DNA of 64,000 bases, taken from the NCBI RefSeq assembly GCF_000739735.1, contig NZ_BBJF01000006.1:62001-126000 (forward strand), given 5' to 3'. The notes below the pieces were generated by a model. That model saw nothing but the letters and a program-made list of their open reading frames with translations. It had not been told where the DNA came from and did no database searches. The stretch is from Paraburkholderia ginsengisoli NBRC 100965 (GTDB lineage: Bacteria; Pseudomonadota; Gammaproteobacteria; Burkholderiales; Burkholderiaceae). The number at the start of each line of letters is the position of its first letter. Position 1 is the stretch's first letter. The translations under genes and the position numbers were made by a program. Positions 34,498 through 43,641 of this stretch are shown piece after piece.

Positions 34498-35091
34498 ATG
34501 CGGATACTTATCGTCGGCGCCACGGGGCTGCTCGGCGGCGAAGTCGTGAAGCTGCTGTCGGCAGAACACGAACTCGTGACCGCCAGCCGCAAGGGTTCGG
34601 ACTTGCACGTGGATCTGTCGGACAAGGCGAGCATCGAGTCGATGTACCGGCAAGCGGGCACGCTCGACGCCGTGATCTGCGCGGCCGGCTCGGCGAAATT
34701 CGCGCCGTTCGCATCGCTTTCCGACGACGACTTCTCGTTTAGTCTTGCCAACAAATTGATGGGGCAGATCAATCTGGTGCGTTGCGGCGCGCCTCACGTA
34801 TCGCAAGGCGGCTGCTTCGCGCTAACGAGCGACGTGCTCGCGCAACAGCCGATGGAAGGCAGCGCGGCGGTGAGCGTCGTGAATGCTGGCGTGGAAGCGT
34901 TCGTGCGCGCGGCGGCGCTCGAACTGCGCGGCAAGGCGCGCGTCAATGCGGTGAGTCCCGGCTGGGTCGCCGAGACGCTGGAGTCGATGGGCCGCGATCC
35001 GTCGCAAGGCGTGCCGGCCGCGATGGTCGCGCAAGCCTATAAACGCACGCTCGGGGGCAGTGCGAGTGGGGAGGTCGTCGGGGCTTCCTAG
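34498..35091 (+). CDS. Short-chain-dehydrogenase-like protein lacking the catalytic Tyr/Lys
   Basis: 197 aa, shorter than a usual 250-aa SDR. The nucleotide-binding motif is good (ILIVGATGLLGGEV at the N-terminus), and LDAVICAAGSAKFAPF and a Ser in FALTSDVLAQQP are conserved. Where YxxxK should be, the sequence reads VSVVN, so both catalytic residues are missing. AGGAGGG precedes the ATG. A close relative with the same defect is at 54693 (shared KLMGQIN and FVRxAAxEL). It may bind NAD(P) without being an oxidoreductase, or use other residues. It diverges from the CHAD gene. Confidence 0.75.
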   Translation: MRILIVGATGLLGGEVVKLLSAEHELVTASRKGSDLHVDLSDKASIESMYRQAGTLDAVICAAGSAKFAPFASLSDDDFSFSLANKLMGQINLVRCGAPHVSQGGCFALTSDVLAQQPMEGSAAVSVVNAGVEAFVRAAALELRGKARVNAVSPGWVAETLESMGRDPSQGVPAAMVAQAYKRTLGGSASGEVVGAS

Positions 35092-35349
35092 TTGCGCAGC
35101 GGAAGCGCTTCATGAGAACGCCGCCCGGGCTTCGTCAAGGTTCTTGAAAAGGGTTCATGTAGTTCTTTTCGGCTATCGCGCCATTGCGATCCTGCATAGC
35201 AACGGACGCTCACCCAGCAGCGCGCGCGGCCGTCGCCCGCGCCGTGCCTTGTGCCGCCGCTTCCCGGCGCGCCGTCACGTTGCTGTCATCATTGCGACAC
35301 ACAGCCGTCGCAGCATCGAAAGCTCCGCGACAAACTCAGGGCTTACGTC

Positions 35350-36936
35350 ATGCCGGAAATTTCGTATCCGCAGCCAGCCGCTGCAAACGGTAAAGGGCGC
35401 AATATCAGCCTCTTCATTTTCCTCGCGGTAATCGCGGTCGGCGCGGTCTACTGCGCAATGCACTTGCTGGACGATTTGCAGCCGGTCCGCGAAAGCTCGG
35501 CTCTGCCCTATCTGCTGCTCGGCATCGCGCTGTTGATCGCGCTCGGTTTCGAATTCGTCAATGGCTTCCATGACACCGCCAACGCGGTCGCCACGGTGAT
35601 CTACACGCACTCGCTGACGCCGAACCTCGCGGTCGTATGGTCCGGCGCGTGGAATTTCCTTGGCGTGCTGACGTCGAGCGGCGCGGTCGCCTTCGGCATT
35701 CTGCAATTGCTGCCCGTCGAGCTGATTCTGCAGGTCGGCAGCAGCGCCGGCTTCGCGATGGTCTTCGCGCTCCTGATTGCCGCGATCATCTGGAATCTCG
35801 GCACCTGGTATTTCGGCCTGCCGTCGTCGAGCTCGCACACGCTGATCGGCTCGATCATCGGCGTGGGCCTGATGAACCAGTTGTTGCATGGCACCAACGG
35901 GACGAGCGGTGTCGACTGGAGTCAGGCGCTCGGCGTCGGCAAGTCGCTGCTGTTTTCGCCACTGGTGGGCTTTCTCGCGGCCGGCTTGCTGCTGCTGATC
36001 CTGAAAGCCGTGGTGCGCGTGCCCGCGTTGTACGCGGAGCCGAAAGGCAAGGAACCGCCGCCGTTCTGGATTCGCTGCCTGCTGATTCTGACCTGCACGG
36101 GCGTGTCGTTCGCGCACGGCTCGAACGACGGCCAGAAGGGCATGGGCCTCATCATGCTGATCCTGATCGGCACAGTGCCGACCGCCTACGCGCTGAACAA
36201 GGCGGTCACGCCGGCGGAAACGCAGACCTTCATCGCGGTCGCGCAGCAAACGGCTGCGACGCTCGCGCACTATACACAAGGCGCCGCGCCGTCCGCGAAT
36301 CCACGTGCCGACGTCGAAGCATTCGTGCGCACCCGCCAGTTGACGCCCGCCACGGTGCCGGCGTTGCAGCAATTGACCACGCAGATCGGCGACCAGGTCG
36401 GCGAATCGGGCTCGATGGCGGCGGTGCCGCAGAGCAATGTCGATAACGTGCGCAACAACATGTACGTCGCGTCCGAAGCGATCCGCCTGATGCTGAAGGC
36501 GCAACAGCCCGCCTTCGCGCCGGAGCACGCGAAGATCATCAGCAACTTCAAGGCGCAAACCGATCACGCCACCAAGTTCATCCCGACGTGGGTCAAGGTG
36601 GCGGTGGCGATTGCGCTGGGTCTGGGCACAATGGTCGGGTGGAAGCGCATTGTCGTGACGGTCGGCGAGAAGATCGGCAAGCAGCATCTGACGTATGGAC
36701 AGGGCGCATCGGCCGAACTGGTCGCGATGGTGACGATCGGCGCCGCCGACATGTACGGCTTGCCGGTGTCGACGACGCACGTGCTGTCCTCGGGGGTAGC
36801 GGGCACGATGGCGGCCAATGGCTCGGGTCTGCAATGGGCCACCGTGCGTAGCCTGATCCTCGCTTGGGTGCTGACGCTGCCGGTATCGATCGCGCTGGCG
36901 GCGGGCTTGTACTGGGTGTTCCGGATGGTGTTCTAG
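35350..36936 (+). CDS. PiT-family low-affinity inorganic phosphate transporter
   Basis: 528 aa inner-membrane protein. The two PiT signatures are present: FEFVNGFHDTANAVATVIYT at about 68-87 and CTGVSFAHGSNDGQKGMGLI at about 248-267. A large hydrophilic stretch (about 290-430) separates the N- and C-terminal membrane blocks, as in Pit proteins; the C-terminal half carries GADMYGLPVSTTHVLSSGVA-type sequence (AADMYGLPVSTTH seen). The ATG at 35350 follows CAGGG; the frame runs further upstream without a ribosome site. It imports phosphate with H+ or metal. Neighbouring CHAD and PPK2 genes suggest a link to polyphosphate storage. Confidence 0.9.
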   Translation: MPEISYPQPAAANGKGRNISLFIFLAVIAVGAVYCAMHLLDDLQPVRESSALPYLLLGIALLIALGFEFVNGFHDTANAVATVIYTHSLTPNLAVVWSGAWNFLGVLTSSGAVAFGILQLLPVELILQVGSSAGFAMVFALLIAAIIWNLGTWYFGLPSSSSHTLIGSIIGVGLMNQLLHGTNGTSGVDWSQALGVGKSLLFSPLVGFLAAGLLLLILKAVVRVPALYAEPKGKEPPPFWIRCLLILTCTGVSFAHGSNDGQKGMGLIMLILIGTVPTAYALNKAVTPAETQTFIAVAQQTAATLAHYTQGAAPSANPRADVEAFVRTRQLTPATVPALQQLTTQIGDQVGESGSMAAVPQSNVDNVRNNMYVASEAIRLMLKAQQPAFAPEHAKIISNFKAQTDHATKFIPTWVKVAVAIALGLGTMVGWKRIVVTVGEKIGKQHLTYGQGASAELVAMVTIGAADMYGLPVSTTHVLSSGVAGTMAANGSGLQWATVRSLILAWVLTLPVSIALAAGLYWVFRMVF

Positions 36937-36995
36937 GTTCGTGTCAATCGGGGCGGCCGGTCTTCGCGACTGGCCGGCCTGATCGCGATCAGCAT

Positions 36996-37024
36996 GAAAA
37001 AAGCGCGGCCAGGCCGCGCTTTTT
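36996..37024. terminator. Bidirectional intrinsic terminator
   Basis: A run, GCGCGG (37003-37008), loop CCAGG, CCGCGC (37014-37019), then TTTTT. It serves the phosphate transporter (plus) and PPK2 (minus), which converge here. Confidence 0.85.
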
Positions 37025-37054
37025 CATTGATTCGTTGAGGCTCTCCCGCTTCCC

Positions 37055-37981
37055 TCAATACACCTCGGGCACGATCATCGACCCCGGCACTGGCTGACGG
37101 CTGTACTCGTCGTGATAGACACGCGCCGGTAACTCGATGGTCGGATGCTCGATCTCGTGATACGGCACCTGGCTCAGCAGATGATGAATACAGTTCAGCC
37201 GCGCGCGCTTCTTGTCGACCGCCTGCACGACCCACCACGGCGCCTCGGGAATATGCGAGCGCTGCAGCATCACCTCTTTCGCCTGCGTATAGGCTTCCCA
37301 GCGACGTCGGCTCTCGAGATCCATCGGACTGAGCTTCCACTGCTTCAGCGGATCGTGAATGCGATTCTGGAAGCGGATTTCCTGCTCTTCGTCGGTAATC
37401 GAAAACCAGTACTTGAGAATCTGCACGCCGCTGCGCGCGAGCATCTTTTCGAATTCCGGCACCGAGCGGAAGAACTCTTCATACTCTTCGTCGCTGCAAA
37501 AATTCATCACACGTTCGACGCCCGCGCGGTTGTACCAGCTGCGATCGAACAGCACCATTTCGCCGCCCGCCGGCAGATGCGATACGTAGCGCTGGAAATA
37601 CCACTGTGTGCGCTCGCGGTTGTTCGGCGCAGGCAGCGCCGCCACGCGGCACACGCGCGGATTGAGCCGCTGCGTGATGCGCTTGATCGCGCCGCCCTTG
37701 CCCGCCGCGTCGCGTCCTTCGAAAATCACCACGAGGCGATGCCCGGTCTGCACGATCCAGTCCTGCAGTTTGACCAGCTCGCCCTGCAAGCGGAACAGCT
37801 CGCGAAAGTACATCTTGCGTGCTTCGCGATGCTCAGGCGTAAAGCCGTCCGCCCCGTCGATGATGCGGTCATCGACCTCCATCTCGAGTTCTTCGTCGTA
37901 CGCGTCGATGAGGTCTTCCTCGAAACGGCGCTGCCGCTCCGCGAGCCACTCGGCTTCAGGTCTCGGGTCCTGCTCTTTCAT
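37055..37981 (-). CDS. ppk2: Polyphosphate kinase 2
   Basis: 308 aa, one-domain PPK2 (class I-like length). It uses polyphosphate to phosphorylate nucleotides (mostly GDP or ADP to the triphosphate) or the reverse. Walker A FEGRDAAGKGG is at 87-97, Walker B/lid residues are in LFDRSWYNRAGVERV at 144-158, and KYWFSITDEEQEIRF and LSPMDLESRRRWEAYTQAKE are further signatures. The ATG at 37981 has AGGAG seven bases upstream; alternatives at 38005 and 38149 lack one. CHAD and PiT genes are nearby. Nucleotide preference cannot be read with certainty. Confidence 0.9.
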   Translation of the reverse strand: MKEQDPRPEAEWLAERQRRFEEDLIDAYDEELEMEVDDRIIDGADGFTPEHREARKMYFRELFRLQGELVKLQDWIVQTGHRLVVIFEGRDAAGKGGAIKRITQRLNPRVCRVAALPAPNNRERTQWYFQRYVSHLPAGGEMVLFDRSWYNRAGVERVMNFCSDEEYEEFFRSVPEFEKMLARSGVQILKYWFSITDEEQEIRFQNRIHDPLKQWKLSPMDLESRRRWEAYTQAKEVMLQRSHIPEAPWWVVQAVDKKRARLNCIHHLLSQVPYHEIEHPTIELPARVYHDEYSRQPVPGSMIVPEVY

Positions 37982-38195
37982 TGCGGCTCTCCTGGCAACA
38001 GACATGATTAGGCGCGCGGCGGCAAGCGCGACGCGAACGCGTTCGATTATCGAAGCGCCAAGTGTCAGCCGTGTTACCGCTGCGGCTGTCCGCCCGGCCG
38101 CGTAGCGGCGGATAGGTTCGCGCCGGCGCTGCGCGCGTGCGATCGGCACGCAGCGTGAACATCGATGATAGCGAGTTTTGCACGCGCACCCGCCG

Positions 38196-38594
38196 CTAAC
38201 GCAAGGGCCGCGCGAAACTCAGCTCGTGGCCGTCCGGGTCGGTGATATGGAAATAGCGCTCGCCCCAGGGCGCATCGGACGGTTCGAGCGAGGGCCTCAG
38301 GCCGGCGGCCAGCGCCTTGCGGTAAAGCGCATCGACGTCCGATACGTAGACGATCACACGGCCCCACCAGTTGACCGGCGCGCGCGTATCGACAATCAGG
38401 TTCAGGTACGCGCCGCCAAACGCATACGATGTAAATGCCTCCTGCGGACCGCCGAACTTCATCGGGAAGCCGAGCGCGTCGTAGAACGATACGGCGCGCG
38501 ACATATCGCGGGTCGCGAGCGTGATCGCGCTGAGCGATTCGATGCGCGGTTGTGCGGGCGTGTCGATGGAGGATGGGGGCGTCGGTGCGGACAT
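38196..38594 (-). CDS. Glyoxalase/VOC-fold protein
   Basis: 132 aa. One VOC domain: IESLSAITLATRDMSRAVSF and YDALGFPMKFGG at the N-terminal half, VIVYVSDVDALYRKALAAGL and the C-terminal HITDPDGHELSFARPL at the second. The Glu in GHELSF is a usual metal ligand of the fold. GAGGAG precedes the ATG. Such small VOC proteins include glyoxalase I, bleomycin-binding proteins and extradiol enzymes; the substrate is not predictable. It stands alone between PPK2 and the HtrA gene. Confidence 0.83.
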   Translation of the reverse strand: MSAPTPPSSIDTPAQPRIESLSAITLATRDMSRAVSFYDALGFPMKFGGPQEAFTSYAFGGAYLNLIVDTRAPVNWWGRVIVYVSDVDALYRKALAAGLRPSLEPSDAPWGERYFHITDPDGHELSFARPLR

Positions 38595-38868
38595 GGGTGT
38601 CTCCTCTTCGGCGTGGGTGGAGCGTGGGCGGGCGCGGATGCGCGCCGGTGGTTCGTGGCGATGGGCGCCGGCGCCAACTACGCAGCAGCAACCGCGCCCG
38701 CCGCTGCGCTAGCCATGCGAGCTTGCCTCGCACTTCGCCTGCAATGCACACAGGCGCGACTCACGAAGAAAGTGTCTCACAGCCGGCCCAACCGCCCTGC
38801 CCCGCGCTCACCCTTGAAAACCCGAACCGCGCCCTGCATCTGCGACTCCGTTTATCCGGAGCATCGCC

Positions 38869-39921
38869 ATGGGAAGCCGTCCACGCTTCATCGATGACCT
38901 GTCGCGCGCCGCATCCGACGCCCCCGGGCCCCATTCACTCAACGCCTTATCCGACGACGCCCTGCTCGACGCGTACTCCCGCACCGTGATCGGTGCATTA
39001 GAACGCGTGCAGCAGGCGGTCGCCTTCATCTCCGTCGAACGCCGCTTGCCCGGCGAACCGTCCGAGTCGCCCGGTCGCGGCCGGGGCACACGCGGCGGCA
39101 CCGGCTCGGGCTTTCTGTTCACGCCCGACGGCTACCTGCTCACCAATAGTCACGTCGTGCACGGGGCCACGCATATCCAGGTGACGCTCGCCGACGGCGC
39201 GAAGTTCGACGCCGACCTGGTCGGCGACGACCCCGGCAGCGATCTGGCCGTGTTGCGCATCGGCTCGCCGGAACCGCTGCCGCACGTCGAACTCGGCGAA
39301 TCGTCGAAGCTGCGCGTCGGGCAGATTGCGATTGCCGTCGGCAATCCGCTCGGCCTCGCGCAAACCGTGACGACCGGCGTGGTGTCGGCGCTCGGGCGCT
39401 CGCTGCGCTCGAACTCCGGCCGCATGATCGACGACGTGATCCAGACCGACGCCGCGCTCAATCCCGGCAACTCGGGCGGCCCGTTGATCAACTCGGCGGG
39501 CCAGGTGATCGGCGTGAACACCGCGATCATTCCGGGCGCGCAGGCGATCTGCTTCGCGACCGCAATCGATACGGCCAAGTGGGTCATCATGCAGATCTTT
39601 GCGCACGGCCGCGTGCGACGCGCGTATATCGGCGTGGCGGGCACCACGACGCCGCTGTCGCGTCGCGTGCAGCGGTACTTCGGCTTGAGCTCGGAGAGCG
39701 GCGTGCACGTGATGGAGGTCGTCAAAGGCAGCCCGGCCGCGCTCGGCGGCTTGCGCACCGACGATACGATCGTCGCGATCGACTCAGTGGCGGTGCAGGA
39801 TGTCGATGGGCTGCAACGCACGCTCGACGCGTCGAAGATCGACAAGCCGGTGAACGTGACGGTGCTGCGGGGGGCGCAACGGGTCGAGTTGACGTTGACG
39901 CCGGTTGAGCAGGTGAGTTGA
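38869..39921 (+). CDS. HtrA-like serine protease with PDZ domain, no signal peptide
   Basis: 350 aa trypsin-like protease followed by one PDZ domain. The catalytic triad is His95 (LLTNSHVVHGA), Asp125 (DPGSDLAVLR) and Ser202 (LNPGNSGGPLINS), all intact. The PDZ domain spans about 255-345 (GVHVMEVVKGSPAALGGLRT). The N-terminal 50 residues are hydrophilic and acidic (MGSRPRFIDDLSRAASDAPG) with no Sec signal or anchor, so the enzyme is predicted to be cytoplasmic, unlike DegP/DegQ/DegS. No better start upstream is visible. It is followed by a strong terminator shared with ggt. Confidence 0.87.
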   Translation: MGSRPRFIDDLSRAASDAPGPHSLNALSDDALLDAYSRTVIGALERVQQAVAFISVERRLPGEPSESPGRGRGTRGGTGSGFLFTPDGYLLTNSHVVHGATHIQVTLADGAKFDADLVGDDPGSDLAVLRIGSPEPLPHVELGESSKLRVGQIAIAVGNPLGLAQTVTTGVVSALGRSLRSNSGRMIDDVIQTDAALNPGNSGGPLINSAGQVIGVNTAIIPGAQAICFATAIDTAKWVIMQIFAHGRVRRAYIGVAGTTTPLSRRVQRYFGLSSESGVHVMEVVKGSPAALGGLRTDDTIVAIDSVAVQDVDGLQRTLDASKIDKPVNVTVLRGAQRVELTLTPVEQVS

Positions 39922-39960
39922 GGGAAGCGGCGAGTTCGTCGCGCCGGGAATGAGCTACAA

Positions 39961-39994
39961 AAAAGCCTCGCGCTCCATCGAGCGCGAGGCTTTT
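39961..39994. terminator. Bidirectional intrinsic terminator
   Basis: Perfect 15-bp stem AAAAGCCTCGCGCTC (39961-39975) with its complement at 39980-39994 and loop CATC, with A and T runs at both ends. It lies between the convergent HtrA and ggt genes. Confidence 0.88.
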
Positions 39995-40025
39995 CGTTTT
40001 CAGCCATGCGTGCTCCGAAGCGCGC

Positions 40026-41759
40026 CTATTGAATCACCCGCGTCACTCCACGCCCACGCGGATCGGCCGCAGCTTCCGGCGTATCGCCGTTGACCTTGAT
40101 CGCCTGGATATCGCCGCTGAAATCCTGCCCCTTCAGCGTGTAGCCCTTCGCTTCGATCTGCTGCGCAAGTTCGCCGTCGATCGGCTTGTACGGCTCCCAG
40201 AAAATCGTGTTCGGCGGCAACAGCTGATGATGGAAGCGCATCGCGCCAACCGCTTCCGGCAACGGCATGTTGTAGTCGTACACGTTGTTGATCACCTGGA
40301 AGATCGACGTGAAGATGCGCGAGCCGCCCGGCGTGCCGATCACGAGCGCGACCTTGCCGTCCTTCGTGAGGATGGTCGGGCTCATCGACGAGAGCGGGCG
40401 CTTCTTCGGTTCGATCGAATTCGCATCGCTGCCCACCACGCCGAACATGTTCGCGACACCCGGCTTCGCGGAGAAGTCGTCCATCTCGTCGTTCAGCACG
40501 ATACCCGTGCGATCGGCCACCACGCCGGAGCCGAAATAGCCGTTGATGGTGTACGTATTCGACACCGCGTTGCCCCACTTGTCGATCACCGAGAAGTGCG
40601 TCGTTTCGGCTTTTTCGGGCATGTTGGTGCCGAGCCCCGGCTGCACGCTCTTCGTGTCCGACGGCGCGCTCGGGTTCACTTCGGCGGCGCGTTTCGCGAT
40701 GTACGCGTCGTCGGTCAATTGCGCGACCGGCACCTTGTAGAAGTCCGGGTCGCCGAGATATTGCGCGCGGTCCGCGAACACACGCTTCTCGATCTCCGCG
40801 ATCAAATGCACATATTGCGGCGAATTGAGCGGCACGTCCTTGAAGTCGGGCGCAAGATCGGCCTTCATCTTCAGCAGTTGCACGAGGCCGATGCCGCCCG
40901 AACTCGGGGGCGGCGCGGTGACCACGCGATAGCCGTTCCAGTCGGCCTGGATCGGCTCACGCCACACGGCTTTGTACTGCTGCAGATCGGCCTTCGTGAT
41001 GAGACCGTGGCCGCGCATCGACGCGGCGATCAGATCGGCCGTCTTGCCCGAGTAAAAATCTTTCGCGCCCTGATCCGAAATGCGTTGCAGCACCGCGGCG
41101 AGATCGGGCTGCTTGAAGTTGACGCCCTGCTTCAGATTGCCGAAGTACGCATCGAAGTTGGTCTTGCCCGCGAAGTCTTTCGCCGACGCATCGCGACGCT
41201 CCTGCAATTGTTCACTGACTTCGAAGCCGTCGCGCGCATAGTGAATCGCCGGGGCGAGGACCTGCTTCCATTTGAGCTTGCCGAAGCGGCGCTGCGCCTG
41301 CCACATGCCGTCGACGGTGCCCGGCACGCCCACCGCGCGATAACCGAACAGGCTCATGCCCTTGATGACTTCGCCTTTGTCGTCCAGGTACATGTTCCGC
41401 GTCGCGGCCAGCGGCGCGCGTTCGCGATAGTCGAGGAAGTACGGCTTGCCGTCGACATACAGCGTCATGAAACCGCCGCCGCCGATGTTGCCCGCTTCCG
41501 GATACGTCACGGCCAGCGTGAAGGCAATCGCGACGGCCGCATCGACGGCATTGCCGCCTTGCTTGAAGATCTGCTCGGCGGCGTCGGCGCTGTATTTATC
41601 GGCGACCGCAATCGCGGACGCGGTGAGGACGGCCGGTTGCGCTTTCTCGGGCGCCTTCGCGAAGGCCGGCGTGACTTCGAGAAAACCGGTCGATACGGAA
41701 ACGAGTGCGACCAGCGCGAATCCGCTGGCAGAAGCTTTGGCGTTGCGGAACAACCTCAT
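40026..41759 (-). CDS. ggt: Gamma-glutamyltranspeptidase (glutathione hydrolase)
   Basis: 577 aa periplasmic Ntn-hydrolase proenzyme. An N-terminal signal peptide ends near AFAKAPEKA (about 35). The large subunit holds GGNAVDAAVAIAFTLAVTYP and GNIGGGGFMTLYVDGKPYF. Autocleavage should occur before Thr at about 386 in KAETTHFSVIDKWGNAVSNT, followed by the small subunit (YTINGYFGSGVV, PLSSMSPTI, GTPGGSRIFTSIFQVI). It splits the gamma-glutamyl bond of glutathione and gamma-glutamyl amides. The ATG at 41759 has GGGGG about nine bases upstream. It is a lone gene with a terminator downstream. Confidence 0.92.
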   Translation of the reverse strand: MRLFRNAKASASGFALVALVSVSTGFLEVTPAFAKAPEKAQPAVLTASAIAVADKYSADAAEQIFKQGGNAVDAAVAIAFTLAVTYPEAGNIGGGGFMTLYVDGKPYFLDYRERAPLAATRNMYLDDKGEVIKGMSLFGYRAVGVPGTVDGMWQAQRRFGKLKWKQVLAPAIHYARDGFEVSEQLQERRDASAKDFAGKTNFDAYFGNLKQGVNFKQPDLAAVLQRISDQGAKDFYSGKTADLIAASMRGHGLITKADLQQYKAVWREPIQADWNGYRVVTAPPPSSGGIGLVQLLKMKADLAPDFKDVPLNSPQYVHLIAEIEKRVFADRAQYLGDPDFYKVPVAQLTDDAYIAKRAAEVNPSAPSDTKSVQPGLGTNMPEKAETTHFSVIDKWGNAVSNTYTINGYFGSGVVADRTGIVLNDEMDDFSAKPGVANMFGVVGSDANSIEPKKRPLSSMSPTILTKDGKVALVIGTPGGSRIFTSIFQVINNVYDYNMPLPEAVGAMRFHHQLLPPNTIFWEPYKPIDGELAQQIEAKGYTLKGQDFSGDIQAIKVNGDTPEAAADPRGRGVTRVIQ

Positions 41760-41972
41760 TATGAATACCCCCAGGGACGACTGTTTCATCTGACGACGAT
41801 TCAAGCTGCCTTGGGCTTATAACATGCGAAGCTGCGGTTTGCGAAGCCGCTACATTTCGTAGGGGGCATGCTGCGGCACACAAACATCGCATGCGAAGGG
41901 GCGCGGCGCGGGGACGTTGGCGGTGTGCGTCGGCCAGCGCGATGGCTCATGACCGCCCCGCCCCTCCCTCAC

Positions 41973-43376
41973 TCACGCCCGCCCGCGACTCCCCCTTGCG
42001 ATTTCATCGCCCGTATCGTGCGGCATGCGCGCCGTGACCGGAATCGACAGGAACGAGAACAGGCCGACCACGAGGAACGCCGGCCAGAAGTCGGAGAACA
42101 CGATAGTCGAATGGCCTTGCACGTTGTGCGAAATCTGCAGCACGATGCCCGCGATCGTCACGCCGAGTCCCAACGAAATCTGCTGGATCACACTCGCCAC
42201 ACTCGTCGCGCGGCCGACGTCGCTGCTCGGAATATCCGCATAGGCCAGCGTATTCAACGACGTGAATTGCAACGACGGAAAGAAGCCGCCAAACAGCACG
42301 ACGCACCAGATCAACCAGTGCGGCGTGCCGGGAAAGAACAGTCCATACACGGCGATCGCCAGGCCCGCGCAAGCCGCGTTGAACATCAGTACGGTGCGAA
42401 AGCCGAAGCGTCCGAGAATGCGCGACGCGGCCGCCTTCATGAAGATCGAGCCGAACGCGGACGCACAGGTGATCGACCCGGCCCTGAACGCGGTCATGCC
42501 GAGGCCTTCCTGCAGCGCGAGCGGCAACAGGAACGGCACCGCGCCGAGTCCGATGCGAAACAGCGAGCCGCCCACCACGCTCGCATGAAAACTCGGAATG
42601 CGCAGAAGCCGCAAATCGAGCACCGGCATCTCGACGCGGCTCGCGTACAGCGCATACAGCAACAGCAGCAGCACACCGCTCGCGCACATGGCGATCGACA
42701 CGCTGGTCGCCACCAGTTCGCCGCCCACCAGCGAGAGCCCGAGCATGAACAACGACGCGCCGCTCGCGGACAACAGAAAGCCGGTCCAGTCGAGGCGGCC
42801 AGGATGCGCTTCGCGCACGTTGGCGATGTGTTTGTTGGCGAGCCAGATGCCCAGCAGGCCGATCGGAATATTGATGACGAAAATCAGCCGCCAATGCAGA
42901 TACGTCGTGATGAAGCCGCCGAGCGGCGGCCCGACCACCGGCCCGAGCAGGGCAGGCACCGTCAGATAGTTGACCGCGCGGATGAACTCGGACTTCGGCA
43001 CCGAACGGAAGATGATGATGCGGCCCACCGGCACCATCATCGCGCCGCCGATGCCCTGCACGAAGCGCGCAACCACGAACGTGCCAAGCGACGTGGAGGC
43101 AGCGCACATCAGCGAGCCGGCCATGAAAACGCCGATCGCCGTGCGGAACACCGTGCGCGAACCGAAGCGGTCGGCGACCCAGCCGCAGATCGGGATGAAC
43201 ACGCCGAGGCCGATCACATAGGCCGTGACCGCGAGCTTGAGAGTGATGGGATCCTGGCCGAGATCGCGCGCCAGAACCGGCAGCGACGTCACGATGACCG
43301 TGCCGTCCACGTTTTCCATGAACATCGCGCACGCGACGATCAGCGGAACAATGAAGGTGCCTAAAGCGAGAGGCAT
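41973..43376 (-). CDS. MFS transporter, DHA2 (EmrB/QacA-like) family
   Basis: 467 aa with about fourteen hydrophobic segments. DHA2 features: MENVDGTVIVTSLPVLARDL in helix 1, WVADRFGSRTVFR between helices 2 and 3, QGIGGAMMVPVGRIIIFRSV, and motif C-like LGPVVGPPLGGFITTYLHWR in helix 5. These pumps export drugs or metabolites with proton exchange. No membrane-fusion partner or regulator is adjacent. It precedes (on the same strand, downstream of) the four-gene lipid-like operon but is separated by 265 bp and a hairpin, so it is probably independent. Confidence 0.87.
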   Translation of the reverse strand: MPLALGTFIVPLIVACAMFMENVDGTVIVTSLPVLARDLGQDPITLKLAVTAYVIGLGVFIPICGWVADRFGSRTVFRTAIGVFMAGSLMCAASTSLGTFVVARFVQGIGGAMMVPVGRIIIFRSVPKSEFIRAVNYLTVPALLGPVVGPPLGGFITTYLHWRLIFVINIPIGLLGIWLANKHIANVREAHPGRLDWTGFLLSASGASLFMLGLSLVGGELVATSVSIAMCASGVLLLLLYALYASRVEMPVLDLRLLRIPSFHASVVGGSLFRIGLGAVPFLLPLALQEGLGMTAFRAGSITCASAFGSIFMKAAASRILGRFGFRTVLMFNAACAGLAIAVYGLFFPGTPHWLIWCVVLFGGFFPSLQFTSLNTLAYADIPSSDVGRATSVASVIQQISLGLGVTIAGIVLQISHNVQGHSTIVFSDFWPAFLVVGLFSFLSIPVTARMPHDTGDEIARGSRGRA

Positions 43377-43581
43377 TGGCAGGACGATGGGCTGCTAGGC
43401 CGTCGAGGTAAAGCGGCGATTATGGCATTGCAGCGGCAACATTTGTTGTTGCGCCGGGGCTTTCGCGCGGTTGCGTGAAGTGGCGCGCAGTTGCGCGGCA
43501 GCAGTTGGCTGTCGTGGTGCGTGTACGTGCGTGCGCAGCCTTGGTCATGCACGCCACGATGAGCATACACAACGAAACGAA

Positions 43582-43608
43582 GGTGAACCGGCATGCAGCC
43601 GGTTCACC
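43582..43608 (-). terminator. Hairpin after the nucleotidyltransferase gene
   Basis: Perfect 11-bp stem GGTGAACCGGC / GCCGGTTCACC with loop ATGCA. On the minus strand it is followed by TTCGTTTCGTT, a weak T tract. It lies 34 bp past the stop of the gene at 43642 and probably ends the four-gene operon. Confidence 0.6.
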
Positions 43609-43641
43609 CTCGCAATACAGCGGGATGCTTCGAGAAACCGC

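Noticed and set aside
40029..41822. 597-codon plus-strand frame opposite ggt
   Set aside because: Mirror of the ggt codons; no homology-like pattern and no ribosome site.
41868..43364. 498-codon plus-strand frame opposite the MFS transporter
   Set aside because: Extremely Arg/His/Glu-rich mirror frame; the minus strand encodes a clear 14-helix transporter.
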